From Metabacillus malikii (GTDB lineage: Bacteria > Bacillota > Bacilli > Bacillales > Bacillaceae): a stretch of DNA of 64,000 nucleotides. Positions 35,253 to 44,094 of this stretch are shown here, one piece after another. The stretch covers positions 1 through 64,000 of the forward strand of contig NZ_JAUSUD010000017.1 in assembly GCF_030813355.1 (NCBI RefSeq), given 5' to 3'. Below the pieces are notes generated by a model, which saw nothing but the letters and a program-made list of their open reading frames with translations, did no database searches and had not been told where the DNA came from. Both the position numbers and the translations under genes were made by a program. Numbering within the stretch: position 1 is the first letter of the stretch; each line of letters starts with the position of its first letter.

Positions 35253-36821
35253 ATGAAAAACATGATCCAAAATCCGATCCTAACGGGCTTTAATCCAGAT
35301 CCTTGCATCATCCGTGTTGAGGATGATTATTATATTGTCACATCAACCTTCGAATGGTATCCAGGCGTTCCGGTCTATCACTCTAAGGATTTACAACATT
35401 GGCGACTTCTCACGCATATTTTAATAGACAATACAAATTTTGCAGGCAACCCGGATTCATGCAGTGTCTGGGCACCAGCCCTCAGTTATTACGACGGAAT
35501 GTTTTATCTCGTCTACACAGATATGAAAAGAGGCAAATATCCATTTAAAGATGCAAACCAATATGTCATCACAGCGAAACAAATTACCGGTCCATGGTCA
35601 GAACCAATCTTCTTAAACAGTGGAAGCTTTGACCCTTCACTCTTTCATGATGATGATGGGAGGAAATGGCTATTATCTGTTTGTTGGGACTATCGTATCG
35701 AAGGAAGAAATAAATCAAATGGAATTATCATGCAGGAATATTCAGTTCAGGAAAATCGATTAATAGGTCCCATCTATAAAATCTTTGATGGTACTGAATT
35801 AAGAAAAACAGAAGCACCTCATATTTATAAACAAAATGGTTATTACTACCTCATCACAGCAGAGGGAGGTACGGGGAAAACACATGCAGTGACTGTGGCA
35901 CGCTCCAAATCAATTACAGGGCCATACGAAGTAGACCCGCAAAACCCAATGCTAACATCAGCACATAATGAAAATCTTATACTCCAAAAGGCTGGTCATG
36001 CAAGCCTAGTTTGTACACAGACAAATGAATGGTTTATTGCCCATTTGTGCAGTCGTCCAATTAAAGGAAAATATTCTATCTTAGGTCGTGAAACAGCACT
36101 CCAACGAGTAAAATGGACAGATGATGGGTGGCTTCGCTTAGAAGTCTCTGGGAATGAACCACAGTTAACGGTAAAGGCACCACAACTCCCAGTACAACCA
36201 TTCCCAGAAGATGAAAATGAATACGATGACTTTAATGAAACAACCTTGCATAAATCGTGGAATACATTACGTATACCTGCGAATAAGTCGTGGTATTCCT
36301 TGTCTGAACGTCCAGGATACTTAAGAATCCGTGGAGGACAGTCCCTTCATTCGTTAACAGACCAACATTTATTTGCAAGACGACAACAACACTTCAATTG
36401 CGAGGTTGAAACGAAGATAGAATTTGAGCCAGACTCATTTATGCAAATGGCAGGCTTAGTTCTATATTACAACACAGATAACTATGTATATATGTATCTC
36501 ACATTTGATGAGGAAAAAGGGAAATGCCTCAGTATGATGAAATGCGTTTGGGGAGAGTTTGAGTATGTCAATCTAGGAATATCGTTATCTGAAACAAAGA
36601 TTTGTAAATTAAAAGTAGATATACACGAAGATAATGTTAGTTTTTCATATGCTAGTGATGAAGGGAATTTTATCACATTGCCAGAACCTATTAGTATCGC
36701 TCATTTATCGGATGAAGGAAACGGCTTTACCGGAAACTTCGTCGGTATATGTGTCCAAGATTTACAAGGGACAAAGCGACATGCTGATTTTGATTATTTT
36801 ATGTATTCTCCGAAGCAGTAA
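35253..36821 (+). CDS. Glycoside hydrolase family 43 (xylosidase/arabinosidase)
   Basis: This 522-aa protein lacks a signal peptide, so it is cytoplasmic. The five-blade GH43 propeller spans about 5-310. Its acidic residues are visible in GFNPDPCIIR (base), DPSLFHDDDG (modulator) and KTEAPHIYK (acid). A C-terminal concanavalin-like domain (about 325-520) is typical of XynB-type beta-xylosidases. Likely substrates are arabinose- or xylose-decorated pectin oligomers; family membership alone does not decide. ATG at 35253 follows AAGGAG; GTG at 35247 is also in frame. It is the first gene of a tight five-gene run to 41929. Confidence 0.93.
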   Translation: MKNMIQNPILTGFNPDPCIIRVEDDYYIVTSTFEWYPGVPVYHSKDLQHWRLLTHILIDNTNFAGNPDSCSVWAPALSYYDGMFYLVYTDMKRGKYPFKDANQYVITAKQITGPWSEPIFLNSGSFDPSLFHDDDGRKWLLSVCWDYRIEGRNKSNGIIMQEYSVQENRLIGPIYKIFDGTELRKTEAPHIYKQNGYYYLITAEGGTGKTHAVTVARSKSITGPYEVDPQNPMLTSAHNENLILQKAGHASLVCTQTNEWFIAHLCSRPIKGKYSILGRETALQRVKWTDDGWLRLEVSGNEPQLTVKAPQLPVQPFPEDENEYDDFNETTLHKSWNTLRIPANKSWYSLSERPGYLRIRGGQSLHSLTDQHLFARRQQHFNCEVETKIEFEPDSFMQMAGLVLYYNTDNYVYMYLTFDEEKGKCLSMMKCVWGEFEYVNLGISLSETKICKLKVDIHEDNVSFSYASDEGNFITLPEPISIAHLSDEGNGFTGNFVGICVQDLQGTKRHADFDYFMYSPKQ

Positions 36822-36834
36822 AGGAGTGAAAAAA

Positions 36835-37965
36835 ATGGAAGGTGGACATGACATGCAAACAAAAGTACAAAACTGGGCACAACGAATGATCGATTCAGTT
36901 ATTGAAAAGAGACCGCTGCTATCAACAGGTGTGTACAATGATAAATGGTCGTACGATTACGGAGTTGTATTAAAAGGAACAGAATATGTTTGGCGACAAA
37001 CAGGTGAAAAGAAGTACTTTGATTACATAAAGAAAAATATGGATGCTTTCGTAGGGGAAGATGGATTGATTCGCGAATACCATATGGAAGCATTTAATAT
37101 TGACCATATTAATAACGGGAAAGTATTACTTACGCTTTACAAAGAAACAGGTGAGCAAAAATATAAAAAGGCTGTGGACCTTTTACGCGAACAGCTGCGT
37201 AGACATCCACGAACAAGTGAGGGGGCGTTTTGGCATAAAAAAGTATACCCTTACCAAATCTGGCTTGATGGATTGTATATGGGTTCTCCTTTTTATGCTG
37301 AATATGTGAAGGAATTTGGAGATGAGCAAGAATTTGATGACATTGTTAAGCAATTCAAGCTCTGTGTAAAAAATACAAAGGACCCACAAACAGGTTTATT
37401 ATACCACGCCTTTGATGAGAAAAAGGTTCAGCCTTGGTGTGATCCGAACACAGGACTATCAGAGAATTTTTGGGGCCGGTCAATGGGCTGGTTTGCGATG
37501 GCATTAGTAGATACGTTGCCACTTTTACCTGAAAACCACGAAGGCAGACAAACGTTGCAAACCTACCTACTTGAAACGTTGCAAGCGTTAATGACTGTTC
37601 AAGATAAAGAAACAGGTGTCTGGTATCAAGTATTAGACAAAGGTGACAAGAAAGGAAATTATTTGGAAGCATCTTCCTCCTGCATGATTTTGTATGCGAT
37701 TGCAAAAGGAGTCAGACTCGGCTTTCTAACGAACGATTGGCAGGATGTCGCAAACCGAATTTACGAAGGCATTCTTACTGAATTTATTACAGTCACGAAG
37801 GAAGGCTATGTTAATTTGAATAAAGTTTGCCAAGTAGCGGGTCTTGGCGGACCGGATAATCGTGATGGAACGTTTGAATATTACATTAGCGAACCGATTA
37901 TTACAAATGATTTAAAAGGTGTTGGCGCGTTTATTAAAGCCGCAGCAGAGATGGAACTATATTAG
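36835..37965 (+). CDS. GH105 unsaturated rhamnogalacturonyl hydrolase, YteR/YesR-like
   Basis: This 376-aa cytoplasmic enzyme has an (alpha/alpha)6 barrel. It removes the unsaturated uronic acid from the non-reducing end of oligosaccharides made by pectate or rhamnogalacturonan lyases. The catalytic Asp lies in YPYQIWLDGLYMGSPF. Other family motifs are WSYDYGVVLKG, ENFWGRSMGWFAMAL and GKGNY-like EASSSCMI. ATG at 36835 follows AAAGGAG, which overlaps the stop of the GH43 gene. A longer ORF back to 36634 is only an open frame inside GH43. Confidence 0.94.
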   Translation: MEGGHDMQTKVQNWAQRMIDSVIEKRPLLSTGVYNDKWSYDYGVVLKGTEYVWRQTGEKKYFDYIKKNMDAFVGEDGLIREYHMEAFNIDHINNGKVLLTLYKETGEQKYKKAVDLLREQLRRHPRTSEGAFWHKKVYPYQIWLDGLYMGSPFYAEYVKEFGDEQEFDDIVKQFKLCVKNTKDPQTGLLYHAFDEKKVQPWCDPNTGLSENFWGRSMGWFAMALVDTLPLLPENHEGRQTLQTYLLETLQALMTVQDKETGVWYQVLDKGDKKGNYLEASSSCMILYAIAKGVRLGFLTNDWQDVANRIYEGILTEFITVTKEGYVNLNKVCQVAGLGGPDNRDGTFEYYISEPIITNDLKGVGAFIKAAAEMELY

Positions 37966-37987
37966 CCAGTCGGAAGGGGATTTGAGA

Positions 37988-39352
37988 ATGGTTTCTACAA
38001 TAACTTCTTATTACTATGATATAAAACAATACGGCGCAATTGGTGATGGTGCAACGATAAATACAAAGGCAATTACCCGGGCAATTGAAGCATGTGTTTC
38101 AAATGGTGGTGGCACCGTTTATGTGCCGGCAGGAAGATTCGTAACAGGTGCAATTATTCTTCAGTCAAATGTTCATTTACATTTAGAAGCGGGTGCGACA
38201 CTCGCTTTCTGTCACGATGTGAATGAATATCCAGTTGTCAGGTCACGCTGGGAAGGTGTCAAACGTGAAGTCTATGCTTCTTGTATTTATGCTGAGCATG
38301 CAGAAAATATCGCAGTTACTGGCTACGGCACATTGGATGGGCAAGGCAGGTTTTGGTGGGAGTTATTTAGAAATAAAGAAAACAAGTATCCTAGACCAAA
38401 ACTAGTAAGCTTTGATACGTGTAAGCATATTACAATTTCAGGTGTGAAAATGGTAGACTCACCAAGCTGGACGGTTAATCCCATTTGCTGTGAAGATATA
38501 ACCGTCCATAATATAACGATCGTCAACCCAAGTGATTCACCAAATACAGATGGCATCGACCCTGAATCATGCCGCAATGTAAGGATTTCAGATTGTCATA
38601 TCGATGTCGGCGATGATTGTATTGCGATAAAAGCTGGAACAGAGGATACAGCAGAACGTATCGCTTGTGAAAATATTACGATCACGAATTGTACGATGAT
38701 TCATGGCCATGGTGGTGTTGTGCTAGGAAGTGAAATGAGTGGAGATATTCGAAATGTCACGGTTTCAAACTGTGTCTTTGAAGGAACAGACCGGGGCATC
38801 CGCTTAAAATCGAGACGTGGTCGCGGTGGTGTTGTCGAAGATATCCGCGTCAATAATATCGTCATGAAAAATGTCATCTGCCCATTTATCGCAAACTTAT
38901 ATTATTTTTGTGGACCACGTGGGAAAGAAAAATATGTCTGGGATAAAAATCCTTATCCAATTACAGAAGAAACACCATCGTTTAGACGGATCCATTTTTC
39001 TAATATAACAGCAAGAGAAGTCCATGCCGCAGCTGGCTTCCTGTATGGATTAGCAGAAAAGTATGTCGAGGATGTAACATTTAGTCAAGTTTCAGTTGCG
39101 ATGGCAGAAGATGCAAAACCAGGAATGCCTGCGATGATGTCTGAGCTTGAACCGATGCAGCAGCGTGGCTTTTATTGTGGTAATGTTGCAAACATTGAAT
39201 TTCGCCAAGTTACCGTTAGTAATCATCAAGGGCCAGCTTTCTATGTCGAAAATGGCCGTGACATCGAATTTCATCAATGTAAGGCAAAGCAGGCGAAAAC
39301 AGATGATATGCTGATTGAGCTAAAAAATGTAACGGTATCAAAGGGTGAGTAA
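37988..39352 (+). CDS. GH28 polygalacturonase family protein
   Basis: This 454-aa right-handed beta-helix hydrolase lacks a signal peptide. The GH28 motifs are complete: NTDGID, GDDCIAIK, GHGGVVLGSE and GIRLKS. Like other cytoplasmic GH28 proteins it is probably an exo-acting enzyme on imported galacturonides or rhamnogalacturonides. ATG at 37988 follows GGAAGGGG. The frame is open further upstream, into the GH105 gene. Spacing to neighbours is 22 bp and 3 bp, so it is one operon. Confidence 0.93.
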   Translation: MVSTITSYYYDIKQYGAIGDGATINTKAITRAIEACVSNGGGTVYVPAGRFVTGAIILQSNVHLHLEAGATLAFCHDVNEYPVVRSRWEGVKREVYASCIYAEHAENIAVTGYGTLDGQGRFWWELFRNKENKYPRPKLVSFDTCKHITISGVKMVDSPSWTVNPICCEDITVHNITIVNPSDSPNTDGIDPESCRNVRISDCHIDVGDDCIAIKAGTEDTAERIACENITITNCTMIHGHGGVVLGSEMSGDIRNVTVSNCVFEGTDRGIRLKSRRGRGGVVEDIRVNNIVMKNVICPFIANLYYFCGPRGKEKYVWDKNPYPITEETPSFRRIHFSNITAREVHAAAGFLYGLAEKYVEDVTFSQVSVAMAEDAKPGMPAMMSELEPMQQRGFYCGNVANIEFRQVTVSNHQGPAFYVENGRDIEFHQCKAKQAKTDDMLIELKNVTVSKGE

Positions 39353-39355
39353 CAG

Positions 39356-40267
39356 ATGAGCGCTATGAATAAACGTCGTGAAAAACTATTTGAGCTACTC
39401 GGTGACTTACCAGATGCCAACAGACCAATTTCAGTTACAAAAATGGCTGAACAACAAATTGATTCTTTTATACTCGAAACATTGCTACTAGACTTAAACG
39501 GTCTCGAGCAAGTGCCTGCCTACTTTGCACGGCCAATTGAAGGGGAAGGAAAGAGACCAGTTGTACTTTTCAACCATTCGCACGGAGGTCAATATGATGT
39601 TGGCAAAACAGAGCTTTTAAAAAGCAGTCATTACCTTCAGCAGCCATCCTATGCAAAGCAATTAACCGATATGGGCTATGGCGTTTTATGCATCGATGCA
39701 TGGGGGTTTGGTGAACGACGAGGGAAAGCCGAAAGCGAAATGTTTAAAGAAATGCTCTGGAAAGGTCAGGTTATGTGGGGAATGATGGTCTATGACAGCA
39801 TGCGTGCAGTCGACTATCTCCTTACAAGAGAAGATGTTGAACCGACAAAAATAGCCACAGTCGGGATGTCAATGGGAGGCTTAATGGCCTGGTGGCTAGC
39901 AGCTCTCGATGACCGAGTTCAAGTCTGCATTGACATCTGTGGCCAAGTTGATGCAGAAACATTGATTCGTGCTCGTGGACTTGACCACCATGGCTTTTAT
40001 TCCTATGTACCGAAGCTCGTTAAATATTTTCAAACAGCTGAAATTCAACAATGTATTGCTCCACGCCCTCATTTAAGTGTTGTCGGTAATCATGACCGAC
40101 TCACACCTTATGAAGGCTTAAACAAAATCGACCATGCTTTAACATCATATTATGAGGAACTTGGTTACCGAGAACATTGGCAAATGGTACGTTACGGTTG
40201 TGGCCATATTGAAACAACAAGCATGCGTAAAGACGTTTGCTCATTTTTACAAAACTATTTAGGGTGA
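39356..40267 (+). CDS. Alpha/beta hydrolase, probable esterase
   Basis: This 303-aa cytoplasmic protein has a dienelactone-hydrolase/acetyl-xylan-esterase-like fold. The nucleophile elbow is GMSMGG (Ser about 171). The probable acid is in GNHDRLTP and the catalytic His in GCGHIE. An N-terminal lid region precedes RPVVLFNHSHGG, the oxyanion segment. Within this operon, removal of acetyl or other ester groups from pectic oligomers is likely but not demonstrable. The gene starts 3 bp after the GH28 stop. Confidence 0.85.
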   Translation: MSAMNKRREKLFELLGDLPDANRPISVTKMAEQQIDSFILETLLLDLNGLEQVPAYFARPIEGEGKRPVVLFNHSHGGQYDVGKTELLKSSHYLQQPSYAKQLTDMGYGVLCIDAWGFGERRGKAESEMFKEMLWKGQVMWGMMVYDSMRAVDYLLTREDVEPTKIATVGMSMGGLMAWWLAALDDRVQVCIDICGQVDAETLIRARGLDHHGFYSYVPKLVKYFQTAEIQQCIAPRPHLSVVGNHDRLTPYEGLNKIDHALTSYYEELGYREHWQMVRYGCGHIETTSMRKDVCSFLQNYLG

Positions 40268-40273
40268 TGAATC

Positions 40274-41929
40274 ATGATTGTAGCGAGTGACGGAAGTGGC
40301 GATTTCACAACAATTCAAGAAGCATTAAACCGAATACCAAACGATAACCAACAGCAAATCACAATTCAAGTGAAAGAAGGAGTTTATAAGGAAAAGCTTC
40401 TCATCGATAAACCATTTGTAACTTTAGAAGGCATTGCAAGAGAAAAGGTGAAAGTTACCTATGACGATTATGCATTAAAACTAGACCAATCAGGTGAAAA
40501 GCTTGGAACATTTGGCTCATTCACAGTACTTATAACAGGTGAGCATTTCACTGCGAAAAACATCACCTTTGAAAATGCTGCAGGCAGTGGTCATATTGTT
40601 GGTCAAGCAGTTGCTGTTTACGTTGATGCAGACAAGGTACAATTTGATAACTGTGCACTCCTCGGGCATCAGGATACACTTTTTATAGGACCATTGCCAC
40701 CTAAACCAATCGAAGGAAATAAATTCGGCGGTCCACGTGACGGCATGGAACGAATCGTTGGAGAAAGCTATTTCCATCGTTGTTACATCGAAGGCGACAT
40801 CGATTTTATTTTTGGTTCCGGAAAAGCTGTTTTTGAAGCTTGTGAAATTTTCAGCCTCAACCGTAATCAAGAAATAAATGGATATATTACCGCAGCTTCA
40901 ACTCCAGCAGGCGAGAACTATGGCTTTGTATTTAGAGATTGCCGTCTAACTAGTAATGCTCCTGCCGAAACAGTCTATTTAGGAAGACCTTGGCGTGATC
41001 ATGCCAAAACAATTTTTATCAACTGCTGGATGGGACCTCATATAAAAAAAGAAGGCTGGCACAATTGGGATAAACAACGAGCAGAGCAAACAACCTTATA
41101 TGGAGAATTTAAAAGTAAGGGCCCAGGCGGAGATAGTAGGTATCGTGTCAATTGGGCGAAACAGCTCACAGATGAAGAAGCAACAGCTTATGAGATTGAT
41201 GTCATTTTCGGTCATGAAAATTGGCCTACGATTAGAAAAAATGATATTCCTACAATTTATTTAGCAGGTGATTCAACGGTAGAAAATATTAGCACGGATA
41301 GACAGACAACACAACAAGGCTGGGGACAGCAGCTTCCTACATTTTTTAAAGAAGACATCAAAATTATCAACAAAGCAATGGGCGGACGCAGCACAAAAAG
41401 CTTTATCAATGAAGGTCGCCTCCTCGACATCATTGAATCGATCCAAAAAAATGATTACTTATTCATCCAATTTGGACACAACGACCAAAAGCTAGAAGAC
41501 CCATCAAGAGGAACGGAACCATGGAGCACCTACCAAATGTACCTAACTCTATTTATTGAAGCAGCACGTGAAAAAGGTGCAACACCCATTCTCGTCACAC
41601 CTGTAAATCGTCGCAGCTTTGAAAATGGCAAACTCATCAATTCACTCGGCGATTACCCTAAAGCAATGCGGGAACTTGCAGCTAACTTACACGTCCCACT
41701 CATCGACTTATTCGAAAAATCAAGAACCTTATATGAAATTTTAGGGGAAGAAAATACAAAGCAACTCTTTATCTGGTATGAACAACAACATAACGACACA
41801 CCACCCGACAACACCCATTTCGGTGAACACGGCGCAAAAATCATCGCAGAACTTGTTATCGATGGAATACTAGAATTAGAACTTGATATATGTCAGTACC
41901 TTATAAATGAGGAGTTAAAAGTAAATTAG
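40274..41929 (+). CDS. Pectin methylesterase - SGNH acetylesterase fusion
   Basis: This 551-aa protein joins two esterases. Residues about 1-320 are a pectin methylesterase, with GHQDTLF and GDIDFIFG carrying the catalytic Asp residues, and LGRPWRDH. Residues about 328-545 are an SGNH hydrolase of the rhamnogalacturonan acetylesterase group (YesT/RhgT-like): AGDSTVEN with the Ser, GGRS, GHND and DNTHF with the Asp-His pair. There is no signal peptide, so it should act on imported oligomers, stripping methyl and acetyl groups. It ends the operon, 6 bp after the esterase, and is followed by a strong terminator. Confidence 0.93.
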   Translation: MIVASDGSGDFTTIQEALNRIPNDNQQQITIQVKEGVYKEKLLIDKPFVTLEGIAREKVKVTYDDYALKLDQSGEKLGTFGSFTVLITGEHFTAKNITFENAAGSGHIVGQAVAVYVDADKVQFDNCALLGHQDTLFIGPLPPKPIEGNKFGGPRDGMERIVGESYFHRCYIEGDIDFIFGSGKAVFEACEIFSLNRNQEINGYITAASTPAGENYGFVFRDCRLTSNAPAETVYLGRPWRDHAKTIFINCWMGPHIKKEGWHNWDKQRAEQTTLYGEFKSKGPGGDSRYRVNWAKQLTDEEATAYEIDVIFGHENWPTIRKNDIPTIYLAGDSTVENISTDRQTTQQGWGQQLPTFFKEDIKIINKAMGGRSTKSFINEGRLLDIIESIQKNDYLFIQFGHNDQKLEDPSRGTEPWSTYQMYLTLFIEAAREKGATPILVTPVNRRSFENGKLINSLGDYPKAMRELAANLHVPLIDLFEKSRTLYEILGEENTKQLFIWYEQQHNDTPPDNTHFGEHGAKIIAELVIDGILELELDICQYLINEELKVN

Positions 41930-41947
41930 TTGTTTAAGAGGCATAGT

Positions 41948-41984
41948 ACCATCCAAAGAGAGGTTTTTCTTTGGGTGGTTTTTT
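41948..41984 (+). terminator. Pectin operon terminator
   Basis: ACCATCCAAAGA pairs with TCTTTGGGTGGT (one G-U), followed by T4-6. Confidence 0.85.
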
Positions 41985-42039
41985 AGTGCTTGATTATGTA
42001 TATATGGTTTTGGAGTTTCATTGATGTGGAGTGGGAGAG

Positions 42040-42720
42040 TAGATGGTTTTTATGAGGGTGATGAAGGTCGAGTTGCTGGTGATAGACAAGTAGAAATGGT
42101 CTTCATAAAGGTGATGAGGACCAAAATACAGGTGATAGACCAGTAGAAATGGTCTTCATAGAGGTGATGAAGCCCAAAATACTGCGGTAGGAAATTAGAA
42201 ATGGTCTTCATAGAGGTGATGAAGCCCAAAATACTGCGGTAGGAAATTAGAAATGGTCTTCATAAAGGTGATGAGGACCAAAATGCAGGTGATAGACCAG
42301 TAGAAATGGTCTTCATAAAGGTGATGAGGACCAAAATGCAGGTGATAGACCAGTAGAAATGGTCTTCATATAAGTGATGAAGCCCAAAATACTGCGGTAG
42401 GGAATTAGAAATGTTCTTCATAGAGGTGATGAAGCCCAAAATACTGCGGTAGGAAATTAGAAATGGTCTTCATAAAGGTGATGAAGCCCAAAATGCTGTG
42501 GTAGGAAATTAGAAATGGTCTTCATAGAGGTGATGAAGCCCAAAATACTGCGGTAGGAAATTAGAAATGGTCTTCATAAAGGTGATGAAGCCCAAAATAC
42601 TGTAGTAAGAAATTAGAAATGGTCTTCATGAAGTTAATGAGGACTAAAATGAGTCAATAGAAAAGATGAATTAGTCTTCATAATGAAACAGCATCTATTA
42701 ATCGTGTCCAATAAAAATTA
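42040..42720. repeat. 52-bp tandem repeat array C
   Basis: Twelve units are marked by TCTTCAT cores with the C at 42101, 42153, 42206, 42258, 42311, 42364, 42416, 42468, 42520, 42572, 42624 and 42676. Spacing is 52 or 53 bp. The unit is GAAATGGTCTTCATAAAGG, then TGATGAGGACC or TGATGAAGCCC, then AAAATRCAGGTGATAGACCA or AAAATACTGCGGTAGGAAAT. Two subtypes are mixed along the array. Between 42720 and 42800 are two degenerate units of the array B kind (CTTCTTCATCCC, AAAACCGAAAA). Confidence 0.95.
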
Positions 42721-42846
42721 GACTTTCCGTCATGGTGAAACGAAAATCCAAACGCTCCCATCAAAACCCTTCTTCATCCCTCAATAAAACCGAAAACATA
42801 AGCCCATAATCACCAGCATGAATAAAACAATGAAATAATTTCCCCC

Positions 42847-42875
42847 TTACCTATCGAATATATGTTTGTTATAAT
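42847..42875 (+). promoter_or_regulatory. SigA promoter of the 42908 gene
   Basis: TTACCT and TATAAT (42870-42875) are 17 bp apart, 33 bp upstream of the start codon. Confidence 0.55.
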
Positions 42876-42907
42876 TGTGAAAAGCAAAATACACAGGAAG
42901 TGAACGC

Positions 42908-43210
42908 ATGGACCAAATTTCCTTTGATGATTTATTAATGGAAGACACAATTGAGGAGAAGAAACCGAAAAATGAATCTCCATTGCATACAAAAGTTAGC
43001 TCCATTTTAAAAGTTGGAGAAAATAGTGCGCTTGAAATATGTGAGCAATTAATAGAAGAAGGGTATCTATCTAAAGAGAGATTTTCTACAAATAAACCAA
43101 AAGCGTATGGACAGGTTTGTATTATATTAGAAGATCTAGTGAAACAAGGCAAACTTGTATTTGTGAAAGAATTAGAGAAAACTGACCGCGTTTATGAGAT
43201 GCGAGGCTAA
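42908..43210 (+). CDS. Hypothetical protein, 100 aa
   Basis: This is an acidic N-terminal tail (about 1-25) followed by a compact helical region. ALEICEQLIEEGYLSK and GQVCIILEDLVKQGKLVFVK read like a winged-helix-type pair. AGGAAGTG precedes the ATG and a good promoter lies upstream. It could bind nucleic acid; no specific family is recognised. Confidence 0.65.
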   Translation: MDQISFDDLLMEDTIEEKKPKNESPLHTKVSSILKVGENSALEICEQLIEEGYLSKERFSTNKPKAYGQVCIILEDLVKQGKLVFVKELEKTDRVYEMRG

Positions 43211-43463
43211 TTGCAGTTGCAAAATAGCTTCGTTTTTTTATGTTAAGATTTTTAGGAGGAAAAATGAAAGTGATACTTGAGATTAGACATTTGGCTAGTA
43301 GTTTCATATAAATGAGTTTGCTCTGCTAAGTTGTCATGGTGGTTTATTCTAAGTACGGTACTCGCTTATCCAATCCAATTTTGAACTAACGAAATACAAA
43401 AGGGCCAGACCCTTTAACAAGAGTCTGACCAGTATGATGTTACTCATTGTCTACTATTCAAAA
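43211..43463. other. Intergenic gap with a GTCTGACC repeat
   Basis: GGCCAGACCC (43403-43412) faces GAGTCTGACC (43421-43430), an imperfect palindrome related to the GGGTCTGACCCC motif at the right edge of the window (63970-63987). Otherwise there is only a 15-codon ORF with AGGAGG at 43264, which I do not call. Confidence 0.45.
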
Positions 43464-43916
43464 TTAAGCTTGTATCGTGTTTTCGTTGTTTAGATGCTTA
43501 GAACGTTTGACGAATATCATGATTCCAGCTGTAATTAATAATGCCGGTATAACAACTGTTAAAATTGATAGAACACCAATGATAATAAACATGACAGCTG
43601 CTGCACGAGGGGCTTTTTTCATGATGAAAACGCCGATGACATTTAATAAAAGAGCAATACCCGTTGCGATAAGACTTATACTTATAAACCCTTTCATAGT
43701 TGATATAAACCCTGTTTGAAATTCCTCAAAGGTCAAATCTTCCGCTTCTAAATTTGCTTGAATGGTTGGATCTGTACTATAAAATTCGGAAATCAAATCT
43801 TTAACCTCTGGGCTGTCTGCTTGAGAAAATACTACTAGTCCGAGTAGTAAACCTAGCAAAAGTAATACACTAGAGATAATTGATAATATTTTTGGAACTT
43901 TCAAGTTTAATGCCAT
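43464..43916 (-). CDS. DUF4064-like membrane protein, 150 aa
   Basis: Helix 1 (about 8-30, ILSIISSVLLLLGLLLGLVV) is followed by an extracytoplasmic loop of about 45 residues, then helices at about 75-98, 105-120 and 120-140. The C-terminus is basic. The layout resembles DUF4064 proteins of Bacillales. Function is unknown. It is a single gene. Confidence 0.6.
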   Translation of the reverse strand: MALNLKVPKILSIISSVLLLLGLLLGLVVFSQADSPEVKDLISEFYSTDPTIQANLEAEDLTFEEFQTGFISTMKGFISISLIATGIALLLNVIGVFIMKKAPRAAAVMFIIIGVLSILTVVIPALLITAGIMIFVKRSKHLNNENTIQA

Positions 43917-44065
43917 TATTCCACCTCATAAATTTAATTAACTTATCTTTATTATATATATGTTAAATCTATAAATCTACCATTCTATACAAATTGTGGA
44001 TATTTCCCTATTCTACTATATCTGATTTTGTCAAAGTTACTTTATTATCGGTAGGAAAGTATAGT

Positions 44066-44094
44066 AAAAAAGCTGCCCGGTACTAGACAGCTTT
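44066..44094 (-). terminator. Terminator of the nitrilase-family gene
   Basis: On the minus strand AAAGCTGTC pairs with GGCAGCTTT (G-U allowed), followed by T6. It overlaps the stop codon region. Confidence 0.8.

Noticed and set aside
36634-36834. Longer N-terminus for the GH105 gene
   Set aside because: This is an open frame inside GH43. The family start and AAAGGAG place the true start at 36835.
43264-43311. 15-codon ORF with AGGAGG upstream
   Set aside because: The ribosome site is good, but 15 codons with no context cannot be supported as a gene.
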